From positions 124,001-188,000 of the forward strand of contig OZ255703.1 in assembly GCA_965277055.1 (NCBI GenBank): a stretch of 64,000 bases of DNA, in the 5' to 3' direction. Below, one piece after another: positions 35,901 to 43,895 of the stretch. A program made the translations under genes and the position numbers. A model generated the notes under the pieces. The model worked only from the letters and a program-made list of their open reading frames with translations. It was not told the origin of the DNA and did not search any database. The first letter of the stretch is position 1; every line of letters begins with the position of its first letter. Origin of the DNA: CBDCHC01 sp965277055. Its GTDB lineage: Bacteria; Pseudomonadota; Gammaproteobacteria; PS1; Pseudothioglobaceae.

Positions 35901-38900
35901 CTATCTCAGCCCAACTTACAGGTACTGCCCCTGGTGGTGGCTCATACGACCCAACCACAAATGTAGCTACTGCTACATTGGAAGCAGATAGTGACTCTTA
36001 CCAACTCAGCATTGCAAATAATACTAACGCCACAGAAGATGGTACAGCTGCAGAATTTGTAGTAAGCGTATCTCCACAAAACACCTCAGGTGGTAATATC
36101 GTAGGTAGTATTACCTTTGGTGGTAGTGCAGTACAAGATGACTTTAATACTGCATTCCCAACTGAATTCACTATTGCAAATAACACAAGTGCACAAACTA
36201 TTACTCTGACCGTAAACAACGATGATCGTATTGAAAACTTAGAAACACTCAACGCAACTATTACTAATCAAGTAGTAACCAGTAACCCTTCTATCCCAAG
36301 TAATATTGTTACTGACAATGCCTCACTTACCCTAACAGATAATGACGTATACACCCTCACTATCACCGCAGTTACTAACGGTAGTGAACCAAATACTAAT
36401 GGTGCATTTAGCGTAAGTGTATCTCCAGCAAATGCTACAGGTAGTCCAATTACAGGTACTATTAATTACACTGGTAGTGCAATAGAGGGTACAGACTATC
36501 AAGATGCCCCTGTCTCATTCTCTATTGCCGATGGTGCAGCGTCACAAACAATTACTATTACTGCTCTTAATGATGATATAGCAGATGCAGATAAAGTACT
36601 CACCGCAACCATTAGTGATATCAATGCATCAGGCTTTGCTACAACAACTCAAAATACCAGTGCAAATATAACACTCAGTGATGATGATGGATATGTAGTA
36701 TCTATTGTTAAAGTACAAGATGCAATCGAAGGCAGTCAAAATGCAGTCTTTAGAATTGACCTCTCATCGCCAAACATCTCTGGCTCAGCAATTACTGGTA
36801 CCCTCACCTATGGTGGTTCAGCTACAAGTGGTGATGACTATACCGCAGGTCCAGCAACATACTCAATAGGAGCAAATGCAAATAGTCAAACAATTACTCT
36901 TGCAATTGATAATGACGATACTCCAGAAGCAAATGAAGACATTAGCATTACTTTAGGCAATCCTTCTGATGGTTCAGTAAATCCAGCCGCAAGTGTAGCT
37001 ACTGCTACATTGGAAGCAGATAGTGACTCTTACCAACTCAGCATTGCAAATAATACTAACGCCACAGAAGATGGTACAGCTGCAGAATTTGTAGTAAGCG
37101 TATCTCCACAAAACACCTCAGGTGGTAATATCGTAGGTAGTATTACCTTTGGTGGTAGTGCAGTACAAGATGACTTTAATACTGCATTCCCAACTGAATT
37201 CACTATTGCAAATAACACAAGTGCACAAACTATTACTCTGACCGTAAACAACGATGATCGTATTGAAAACTTAGAAACACTCAACGCAACTATTACTAAT
37301 CAAGTAGTAACCAGTAACCCTTCTATCCCAAGTAATATTGTTACTGACAATGCCTCACTTACCCTAACAGATAATGACGTATACACCTTCAACATCACCG
37401 CAGTTACTAACGGTGGTGAACCAAATACTAATGGTGCATTTAGCGTAAGTGTATCTCCAGCAAATGCTACAGGTAATCCAATTACAGGTACTATTAATTA
37501 CACTGGTAGTGCAATAGACGGTACAGACTATCAAGATGCCCCTACCTCATTCACTATTGCCGATGGTACAGCGTCACAAACAATCACTATTACCGCTCTT
37601 AATGATGATATAGCAGATGCAGATAAAGTACTCACCGCAACCATTAGTGATATCAATGCATCAGGCTTTGCTACAACAACTCAAAATACCAGTGCAAATA
37701 TAACACTCAGTGATGATGATGGATATGTAGTATCTATTGTTAAAGTACAAGATGCAATCGAAGGCAGTCAAAATGCAGTCTTTAGAATTGACCTCTCATC
37801 GCCAAACATCTCTGGCTCAGCAATTACTGGTACCCTCACCTATGGTGGTTCAGCTACAAGTGGTGATGACTATACCGCAGGTCCAGCAACATACTCAATA
37901 GGAGCAAATGCAAATAGTCAAACAATTACTCTTGCAATTGATAATGACGATACTCCAGAAGCAAATGAAGACATTAGCATTACTTTAGGCAATCCTTCTG
38001 ATGGTTCAGTAAATCCAGCCGCAAGTGTAGCTACTGCTACATTGGAAGCAGATAGTGACTCTTACCAACTCAGCATTGCAAATAATACTAACGCCACAGA
38101 AGATGGTACAGCTGCAGAATTTGTAGTAAGCGTATCTCCACAAAACACCTCAGGTGGTAATATCGTAGGTAGTATTACCTTTGGTGGTAGTGCAGTACAA
38201 GATGACTTTAATACTGCATTCCCAACTGAATTCACTATTGCAAATAACACAAGTGCACAAACTATTACTCTGACCGTAAACAACGATGATCGTATTGAAA
38301 ACTTAGAAACACTCAACGCAACTATTACTAATCAAGTAGTAACCAGTAACCCTTCTATCCCAAGTAATATTGTTACTGACAATGCCTCACTTACCCTAAC
38401 AGATAATGACGTATACACCTTCAACATCACCGCAGTTACTAACGGTGGTGAACCAAATACTAATGGTGCATTTAGCGTAAGTGTATCTCCAGCAAATGCT
38501 ACAGGTAGTCCAATTACAGGTACTATTAATTACACTGGTAGTACAGCAGTAGATAACACCGATTATCAAAATGCCCCTGTCTCATTCTCTATTGCCGATG
38601 GTGCAACATCACAAACAATCACTATTACCGCTCTTGATGATGGTATAGTAGATGCAGATAAAGTACTCACCGCAACCATTAGTGATATCAATGCATCAGG
38701 CTTTGCTACAGCAACTCAAAATACCAGTGCAAATATAACACTCAGTGATGATGATGGATATGTAGTATCTATTGTTAAAGTACAAGATGCAATCGAAGGC
38801 AGTCAAAATGCAGTCTTTAGAATTGACCTCTCATCGCCAAACATCTCTGGCTCAGCAATTACTGGTACCCTCAACTATGGTGGTTCAGCTACAAGTGGTG

Positions 38901-41900
38901 ATGACTATACCGCAGGTCCAACAACATACTCAATAGGAGCAAATGCAAATAGTCAAACAATTACTCTTGCAATTGATAATGACGATACTCCAGAAGCAAA
39001 TGAAGACATTAGCATTACTTTAGGTAGTCCTTCTGATGGTTCAGTAAATCCAGCTGCAAGTTCAGCAAGTGCTACATTGGAAGCAGATAATGATGCATAT
39101 ACTATATCTATAGAGTCAGTTGCAAACCAAGATGTGACTGAAGGTGATGGCAATAGCCCTACATTTAGAGTAGTAGCAAACCATCCGGTACTCGCTGGTG
39201 ATAGTATTAACGTAGCAATTAGTTATACTGGTAGTGCATCGGGTTCAGATGATATTAGCACTCCTACTATCGTAACCATTCCAGCAGGTGCTACTTCAGC
39301 AACATATACTGTAGATGTAGTAGATGATAATATTGCCGAGTTAAGTGAATTATTTACTATTACGCTTAATAATAGTCAAGCAAATACTACAAGTAACGGT
39401 ATTGCAGTAAACCGCTCATCTACTTCAAGTGCACAAGCTATTACCTATGCCATTAATAATGATGATAGAGCTAGAGTAAGCTTTAATACAGCCTCATCAA
39501 GTGCCAACGAAGGTGACTCAGGTACCTCTTTAGCAAATGTAGGACTAAACATGAGTAATCCAAGCTCTGTTCCTATTACTATTACCTACACCGTAAGTGG
39601 TACTGCTAACAACCCTGATGACCACACCCTATCAGGTGGTACGATTACCATCCCTGCAGGTCAAACAGTAGGTACGATTACTATCACTGATATTAGAGGT
39701 GATAACGTAGTTGAGGATGATGAGATAGTCATCATAACTCTTATACGTGCAACTGGTGCAACAGATGCAGGCGATATACTCAATCACACCTATACGATTA
39801 CTAATGATGATACAACTACAGTAAACTTTGCTGCAAGCTCATCAAGTGCAGACGAAGGTAACACTACCTCTTCAGCAAATGTAGGACTAAACATAAGTAA
39901 TCCAAGCTCTGTTCCTATTACTATTACCTACACCGTAGATGGTACTGCTAACAACCCTGATGACCACACCCTATCAGATGGTACGATTACCATCCCTGCA
40001 GGTCAAACAGCAGGTACAATTACTATCACTGATATTAGAGGTGATAATGTAGTTGAGGATGATGAAACAGTCATCATAACTATTACAGGTCTAACTAGTG
40101 GAGCAGATGCAGGCAATATACTCAATCACACCTATACGATTACTAATGATGATACAACTACAGTAAACTTTGATGCAAGCTCATCAAGTGCCAACGAAGG
40201 TAACTCAGGTACTTCTTCAGCAGATGTAACACTAAGTATGACTAATCCGAGCTCTGCTGCTACTACTATTACCTACACCGTAGGTGGTACTGCTAACAAC
40301 CCTGATGACCACACCCTATCAGATGGTACGATTACCATCCCTGCAGGTCAAACAGTAGGTACGATTACTATCACTGATATTAGAGGTGATAACGTAGTTG
40401 AGGATGATGAAACAGTCATCATAACTATTACACGTCTAACTGGTGCAGAGTTAGGTAGCACACTCACTCACACCTATACGATTACTAATGATGATACTAC
40501 AACACTTCAGTTTGCCTCAGGGTTGCCTACAAGTGGTTTAGAAAGTGCTACCGCACTCACTCTCACTGTAACATTAACCAACCCAGCAGTTAATACCATC
40601 ACAGCAGGTGTAGCAGCTAATGCTAGTAGTAGTGCAACAGGTGGTGGCACAGACTATACCTTGCCAAACTCAGTTACTATTAATGCAGGTGATACCGTAG
40701 GTACAATTAGTATCACTATTACTGATGACAATATTGTAGAAGGGACTGAAACTATTGTTGTTGATCTTTCTAATGTGTCTGGTATTACAGGTGTTTCACT
40801 AGGATCTCCTGTACAGCATACCTATAGTATTCTACCAAGTAATCCTCCTAATATAAGTGGAAACTCAGGTAGTGCATACACCGCAACTGCTAATATAGCA
40901 TTTACTCAGTCACTTACGAATACAGGTACTAATGCTACTGTATGTACTATCAAACCAGTATTACCTAACGGGATGAGTATCAGTGTAGTTAATGGTACAT
41001 GTGAGATTAGTGGTACTCCTACTGATGACTTGGCAGTAGTATCACACACCGTAAGTGCAGGTAATGTTGTTGGCACATCTACTGCAACTATCTCGTTTGA
41101 AGTGGTAAATGCACCAAATATTTCCGTTACTCGGCCTATTATCAAAATAGTAAAAGATGTAAATGATGGTACGATTAGTTTCTTATCTAACTCAGGCGGT
41201 CCAATCACTAGCTATGCTATTAGCAATGCGAGTAGTGGTGGTAGTCTAGGCGACAACACAGGATTAAGTTTTAATACTACCACAGGTGAGATTAGCGGTA
41301 CTGCTTTGGGTAGTGCTGTAGCTCCTGCAACATACACTATTACTGCAACTGGCCCTAATGGTGCAACATCTCAGGCTACCATACAAATTGAAGTCACACA
41401 GGACTTACAAGCACCACAAATATCTGCCTTGACATATAACGCTACTGCAGAGATTGAAATCACAGAAGTAGTAAAACTCGCAAATACTGGTGGTACCATA
41501 CAAACATGGAGCATTAGTGGCACCGGGGTAACTGGTCCGGTTGATGGTCTATATAATATTGGTAATAACTTAACTTTTAACCAACGTACAGGTGAAGTAG
41601 AAGGTACTCCTGCAGGTCCAGCAGCAGAAACTAACTATACTGTTAATGCAGGAAATAATTCAGGTTTCGACACTGCAACTCTTACTCTTACCGTACTTTC
41701 AAAACCAGTAAGTAATGTAAATGTGCCAAGTATTATTACCAGCTACCCAGTCATAACTGGTCAAACTGAAAATAACATTAATGTAAAAGTAGAGATTGAT
41801 ACTGATGGTACTACGAATGATTATGAAGCAGAATACCGTCTAACCTCAGATAGTAGCGGTAACTGGAGCCTTAATCTAGGCACTGATGCAGTATTTGATG

Positions 41901-43726
41901 GTGCATTACCTCCGTTTGGCGACTATACTAACGGACATACACTGACCTTTAAGGTGACTGTAACTAATGCACAAAATGCAATTAATATCGTTACTAAAGA
42001 GTCAACAGTCTCTACCAGTTCGACCTACTCTATCTCTGATAGCCGAGTGATTGAAGGAGTAGATGGTACTAAAACCATGGTATTTACCATCTTCCGTGAA
42101 GGAGATAACTCTACAGAGGGTAGTGTAGAGTATGCAGTAGATACTACTCTTAGTCTTGCTCAAGCAGAAACTAGTATCGCAGGTGTAGCTAATACCTATG
42201 AAAATGGATCAGGTACGGTAGATAACGACTACGTAGGTGCTACATCAGGTACCGTTACATTCCCTGCTGGTGGTGCACAAGTGCAAACTATTGAGTTCAC
42301 AATCAATGGTGACTACTGGAAAGAAATCAACCAAAATATCATTGTGAATATTGGCACTCCAACTGGAGGTGTTATCTCCAGAAATAAGGGGCTAGGTATC
42401 ATTAATGAATTGGATACCAATTCAATGTTAGTACAATATGCCCTAAGAGACCTCAACCCAGAGAAAGCTACCTATGCTATCCGTGTTCGTAGAAGCTCGG
42501 ATAATGTTGAACAAGATATCGGCTTTGATCATAATGGTTTCTTAGACACTACAGCACTACTGAACTTTGTAGGTGCAAACTCAGGACATGTCTCGCTATG
42601 GTATAACCAAAATGATGATGGTAGAGACCTAGAACAAAGTGTGGCGATTAAACAAGGTACAATTGTATATAATGGTACTTTACTAACAATGTCTAATGGC
42701 GACCCTGCTATTGTATTTAATGAAAGTGAGAATGGTACAAATCCTAATGACAATCCGTTAAATGGTGCTTATACTCTCCCTCATTCCTCTACGAATAGAC
42801 AAACTGGAAGTTGGATGATTACTAAAGATATTGGAGATGCATTAACTTCAAAAAGTTTAGAAGTGTCTATGATTTATCAGTATAGAGCAACTAGTAGTGG
42901 ATTTCAATTTAACTTAAGCAATACTAATGAGTCAACTCAGAGAATTGCCCCAACCGCTCCTTTTACTAGTGGCTACACTTACTGGGATGCAGGTAGTACT
43001 GATAAATCTACTGGTAGAATGCTAATTCAAAATATCCAAAGCCCTAATACAGTTCAAAACTTAGTCTTTACTGCAAATTATAACAATACCAGTAGCGGTA
43101 ATGCTTCAATGAATTATGTAGATGCAAAACAAGCTGTATATGTTGATGGAGAAAGAAAAATTTCTGATAATACATTGGCCGGAAGTTCACTTACTCTAGG
43201 AGAACAGTGGATGCTCATGGCTGCATTTAAGAATGATCAACAAAGAACAGTTTCAGGTAGATTAAATACGTTTTTAGTTTATAGTAATGAAGATGGTGAT
43301 CTGATATCTCCTTCAACTCAATTCAATAGTGGCTCCCAAAACGACGCATTCACCTATGCAGGAGACCTACAAGCTATCAATGGTGCTACAGGCTATGATA
43401 CAATCTATATTAATAGAAACGCAACACCTACTATTACTCTAGATACCGTTGCAAATAGTGCCACATCTACTATAGGTGTTAATAGCATTGAACTCATCTT
43501 AGCAGAAGGTAATAATCAGGTAGATGTTATTACTCTCACAGATGACATGGTAGACTCTACTGATAATGATACTATTGAGATAGTGATGGATAGTAATGAT
43601 AGTATCACAATACCAGTTGGTTATAGTGTTACAAATGGAGTAACCTTCAATGGGGTAATCTATGAACAATATACTAAGGGTTCACTTAATATATACATCA
43701 GAGGTACCGCAAATATTACTGAATAA
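32909..43726 (+). CDS. Giant repeat lipoprotein/adhesin with Calx-beta, Ig-like and ConA-like domains
   Basis: 3,605 residues. The N-terminal signal ends in lipobox LASC (C32), so it should be a lipidated envelope protein. Residues about 40-290 are a unique domain. Two or three Ig-like/cadherin-like (He_PIG) modules follow to about 565. Then come many Calx-beta-like modules of about 115 residues, each closing with a 'TDND'/'SDDD' motif. Among them are three near-identical 344-residue units (1029-2060) and three copies starting 'V-F--SSS---EGN' (about 2189-2531). Further Ig-like modules span about 2645-2930. Residues about 3171-3470 (ALRDLNPEKATYAIRVRRSS, LWYNQNDDGRDLEQ) resemble the ConA-like fold of arabinofuranosidase B-type domains. 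The end resembles the closing segment of large adhesins. No RTX nonapeptides were seen. A terminator follows. Adhesion or contact is inferred, not shown. Confidence 0.85.
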   Translation: MHQSKNATISFSFANIKLYILLALSSIFLASCVGSSSGGSSGSTITVGLFKGPTVGASCDITDASGKTINRITGPKGLSIESSSISPGILTVSCSGGTYIDEATNAEVDAPNMRAVAYYPGGDFKIIISPLSEIAYQRAIAVAGNVDSLDESKVNAESEAVATLFGLDGVNTLQTIPTPIVGTNAATAEDNDEGRFAMVLAGLSKMIGDSQGGTSTAQVEAGIDALVKDLAEDGVFDTKDSLIAGINSVVVSNPSIDSEVNATLTTAISDATLDATATLTAVEAPAISVPNNTQYVYVVNTAITNLVYSALESSGGATECSISSLPQGLQLNGTTTLTVAPNRSGQCVISGTPSTVTATANYTLTVSNAIGSESAEISLTVNPEAPNVADASAQTLTKGTPATISFDNTGGTITSCTLDVTSDSLTGTGLSLNSNDCSITGTPNTVTTLNIVVVATNVTATDTANVSITINDEAPALQNIPTKQIFALNVAKTITFNNAGGGTLTECSVSPALPTGLTIAPNSTNTTCEITGSATTETPVATYTITAKNATAQSNADVAIEVVNIIPVNVVPITSSVFENAGSVVAFRIETTPAPSSDLTGTLNFGGNASTGGHASAAKSTFTIAAGTTSTTLSINLTDNEYPNSARVFTAQVSSVSDTTYGPGATGRIDITDNDAPYVVTVSGTNAPLTEADNAILTFTISTNRAVATNDAVTVDLSYGDSSTTADVSGTSDFSNIPTQVVISAGENSATLELPLVNDNTVERTEYVNAAISNATNAHGGSFAIGNSQTATINDNDVYTLTITAVTNGSEPNTNGAFSVSVSPANATGSPITGTINYTGSTAVDNTDYQNAPVSFSIADGATSQTITITALDDGIVDADKVLTATISDINASGFATATQNTSANITLSDDDGYVFSITALNNPTEPSSDSTVDLFLVAVNSENISGSDLVGNITYGGTAESNDYINAPAQFTIAPNQSVFTVTVTIKADTVPETNETISAQLTGTAPGGGSYDPTTNVATATLEADSDSYQLSIANNTNATEDGTAAEFVVSVSPQNTSGGNIVGSITFGGSAVQDDFNTAFPTEFTIANNTSAQTITLTVNNDDRIENLETLNATITNQVVTSNPSIPSNIVTDNASLTLTDNDVYTLTITAVTNGSEPNTNGAFSVSVSPANATGSPITGTINYTGSAIEGTDYQDAPVSFSIADGAASQTITITALNDDIADADKVLTATISDINASGFATTTQNTSANITLSDDDGYVVSIVKVQDAIEGSQNAVFRIDLSSPNISGSAITGTLTYGGSATSGDDYTAGPATYSIGANANSQTITLAIDNDDTPEANEDISITLGNPSDGSVNPAASVATATLEADSDSYQLSIANNTNATEDGTAAEFVVSVSPQNTSGGNIVGSITFGGSAVQDDFNTAFPTEFTIANNTSAQTITLTVNNDDRIENLETLNATITNQVVTSNPSIPSNIVTDNASLTLTDNDVYTFNITAVTNGGEPNTNGAFSVSVSPANATGNPITGTINYTGSAIDGTDYQDAPTSFTIADGTASQTITITALNDDIADADKVLTATISDINASGFATTTQNTSANITLSDDDGYVVSIVKVQDAIEGSQNAVFRIDLSSPNISGSAITGTLTYGGSATSGDDYTAGPATYSIGANANSQTITLAIDNDDTPEANEDISITLGNPSDGSVNPAASVATATLEADSDSYQLSIANNTNATEDGTAAEFVVSVSPQNTSGGNIVGSITFGGSAVQDDFNTAFPTEFTIANNTSAQTITLTVNNDDRIENLETLNATITNQVVTSNPSIPSNIVTDNASLTLTDNDVYTFNITAVTNGGEPNTNGAFSVSVSPANATGSPITGTINYTGSTAVDNTDYQNAPVSFSIADGATSQTITITALDDGIVDADKVLTATISDINASGFATATQNTSANITLSDDDGYVVSIVKVQDAIEGSQNAVFRIDLSSPNISGSAITGTLNYGGSATSGDDYTAGPTTYSIGANANSQTITLAIDNDDTPEANEDISITLGSPSDGSVNPAASSASATLEADNDAYTISIESVANQDVTEGDGNSPTFRVVANHPVLAGDSINVAISYTGSASGSDDISTPTIVTIPAGATSATYTVDVVDDNIAELSELFTITLNNSQANTTSNGIAVNRSSTSSAQAITYAINNDDRARVSFNTASSSANEGDSGTSLANVGLNMSNPSSVPITITYTVSGTANNPDDHTLSGGTITIPAGQTVGTITITDIRGDNVVEDDEIVIITLIRATGATDAGDILNHTYTITNDDTTTVNFAASSSSADEGNTTSSANVGLNISNPSSVPITITYTVDGTANNPDDHTLSDGTITIPAGQTAGTITITDIRGDNVVEDDETVIITITGLTSGADAGNILNHTYTITNDDTTTVNFDASSSSANEGNSGTSSADVTLSMTNPSSAATTITYTVGGTANNPDDHTLSDGTITIPAGQTVGTITITDIRGDNVVEDDETVIITITRLTGAELGSTLTHTYTITNDDTTTLQFASGLPTSGLESATALTLTVTLTNPAVNTITAGVAANASSSATGGGTDYTLPNSVTINAGDTVGTISITITDDNIVEGTETIVVDLSNVSGITGVSLGSPVQHTYSILPSNPPNISGNSGSAYTATANIAFTQSLTNTGTNATVCTIKPVLPNGMSISVVNGTCEISGTPTDDLAVVSHTVSAGNVVGTSTATISFEVVNAPNISVTRPIIKIVKDVNDGTISFLSNSGGPITSYAISNASSGGSLGDNTGLSFNTTTGEISGTALGSAVAPATYTITATGPNGATSQATIQIEVTQDLQAPQISALTYNATAEIEITEVVKLANTGGTIQTWSISGTGVTGPVDGLYNIGNNLTFNQRTGEVEGTPAGPAAETNYTVNAGNNSGFDTATLTLTVLSKPVSNVNVPSIITSYPVITGQTENNINVKVEIDTDGTTNDYEAEYRLTSDSSGNWSLNLGTDAVFDGALPPFGDYTNGHTLTFKVTVTNAQNAINIVTKESTVSTSSTYSISDSRVIEGVDGTKTMVFTIFREGDNSTEGSVEYAVDTTLSLAQAETSIAGVANTYENGSGTVDNDYVGATSGTVTFPAGGAQVQTIEFTINGDYWKEINQNIIVNIGTPTGGVISRNKGLGIINELDTNSMLVQYALRDLNPEKATYAIRVRRSSDNVEQDIGFDHNGFLDTTALLNFVGANSGHVSLWYNQNDDGRDLEQSVAIKQGTIVYNGTLLTMSNGDPAIVFNESENGTNPNDNPLNGAYTLPHSSTNRQTGSWMITKDIGDALTSKSLEVSMIYQYRATSSGFQFNLSNTNESTQRIAPTAPFTSGYTYWDAGSTDKSTGRMLIQNIQSPNTVQNLVFTANYNNTSSGNASMNYVDAKQAVYVDGERKISDNTLAGSSLTLGEQWMLMAAFKNDQQRTVSGRLNTFLVYSNEDGDLISPSTQFNSGSQNDAFTYAGDLQAINGATGYDTIYINRNATPTITLDTVANSATSTIGVNSIELILAEGNNQVDVITLTDDMVDSTDNDTIEIVMDSNDSITIPVGYSVTNGVTFNGVIYEQYTKGSLNIYIRGTANITE
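35993..39088 (+). repeat. Three 1,032-bp tandem repeats inside the giant lipoprotein gene
   Basis: Units start at 35993, 37025 and 38057, each GACTCTTACCAACTC..., exactly 1,032 bp (344 codons) apart. Each unit holds three Calx-beta-like modules: C (DSYQLSIANN), A (DVYT..ITAVTNG) and B (GYVVSIVKVQD). Identity between units is nearly complete at the DNA level, with differences concentrated in module A. An extra A module lies upstream at 35297. The last unit diverges near its end. Such long perfect repeats allow copy-number change by recombination. Confidence 0.92.
39475..40500 (+). repeat. Three tandem ~341-345-bp repeats (second Calx-beta family)
   Basis: Three consecutive modules start near 39475, 39820 and 40162. 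They share TITYTV-GTANNPDDHTLS and GTITIPAGQTVGTITITDIR and end in HTYTITNDDT. They are clearly related at the DNA level but more diverged than the 1,032-bp units, suggesting an older duplication. Confidence 0.85.
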
Positions 43727-43770
43727 CTCCTAACCCTTCTAAGGTTTAGCCTTGGAAGATTAGGGAACAT

Positions 43771-43797
43771 AAAAAACCCAGTCATTTGACTGGGTTT
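43771..43797 (+). terminator. Rho-independent terminator after the giant gene
   Basis: AACCCAGTC at 43774-43782, a 4-base ATTT loop, and the complement GACTGGGTT, followed by TT. A-rich sequence on the other side makes it potentially bidirectional, but the minus-strand gene nearby reads away from it. It starts about 45 bp after the stop codon. Confidence 0.8.
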
Positions 43798-43895
43798 TGC
43801 ACTTATGAGTTGAATTTGCCTCATAAAAAATCCTAATCATATATAAAAAAGCTTATGAGATTGAATCAGCTTATCTAATGCTCATATAATATTTG

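Noticed and set aside
35998..38316. Three identical 84-residue frames on the minus strand (35998, 37030, 38062).
   Set aside because: They are antisense shadows of the 1,032-bp repeat in the giant gene; identical only because the repeat is identical, with no ribosome site or family signal.
35993..39088. Regular repeats considered as a CRISPR array.
   Set aside because: Units are 1,032 bp, in frame with a protein, and lack short repeat-spacer structure or cas genes.
32909..43726. The giant protein as an RTX toxin secreted by type I.
   Set aside because: No GGxGxDxUx nonapeptides were seen, there is a clear lipobox, and no type I transporter genes are adjacent.
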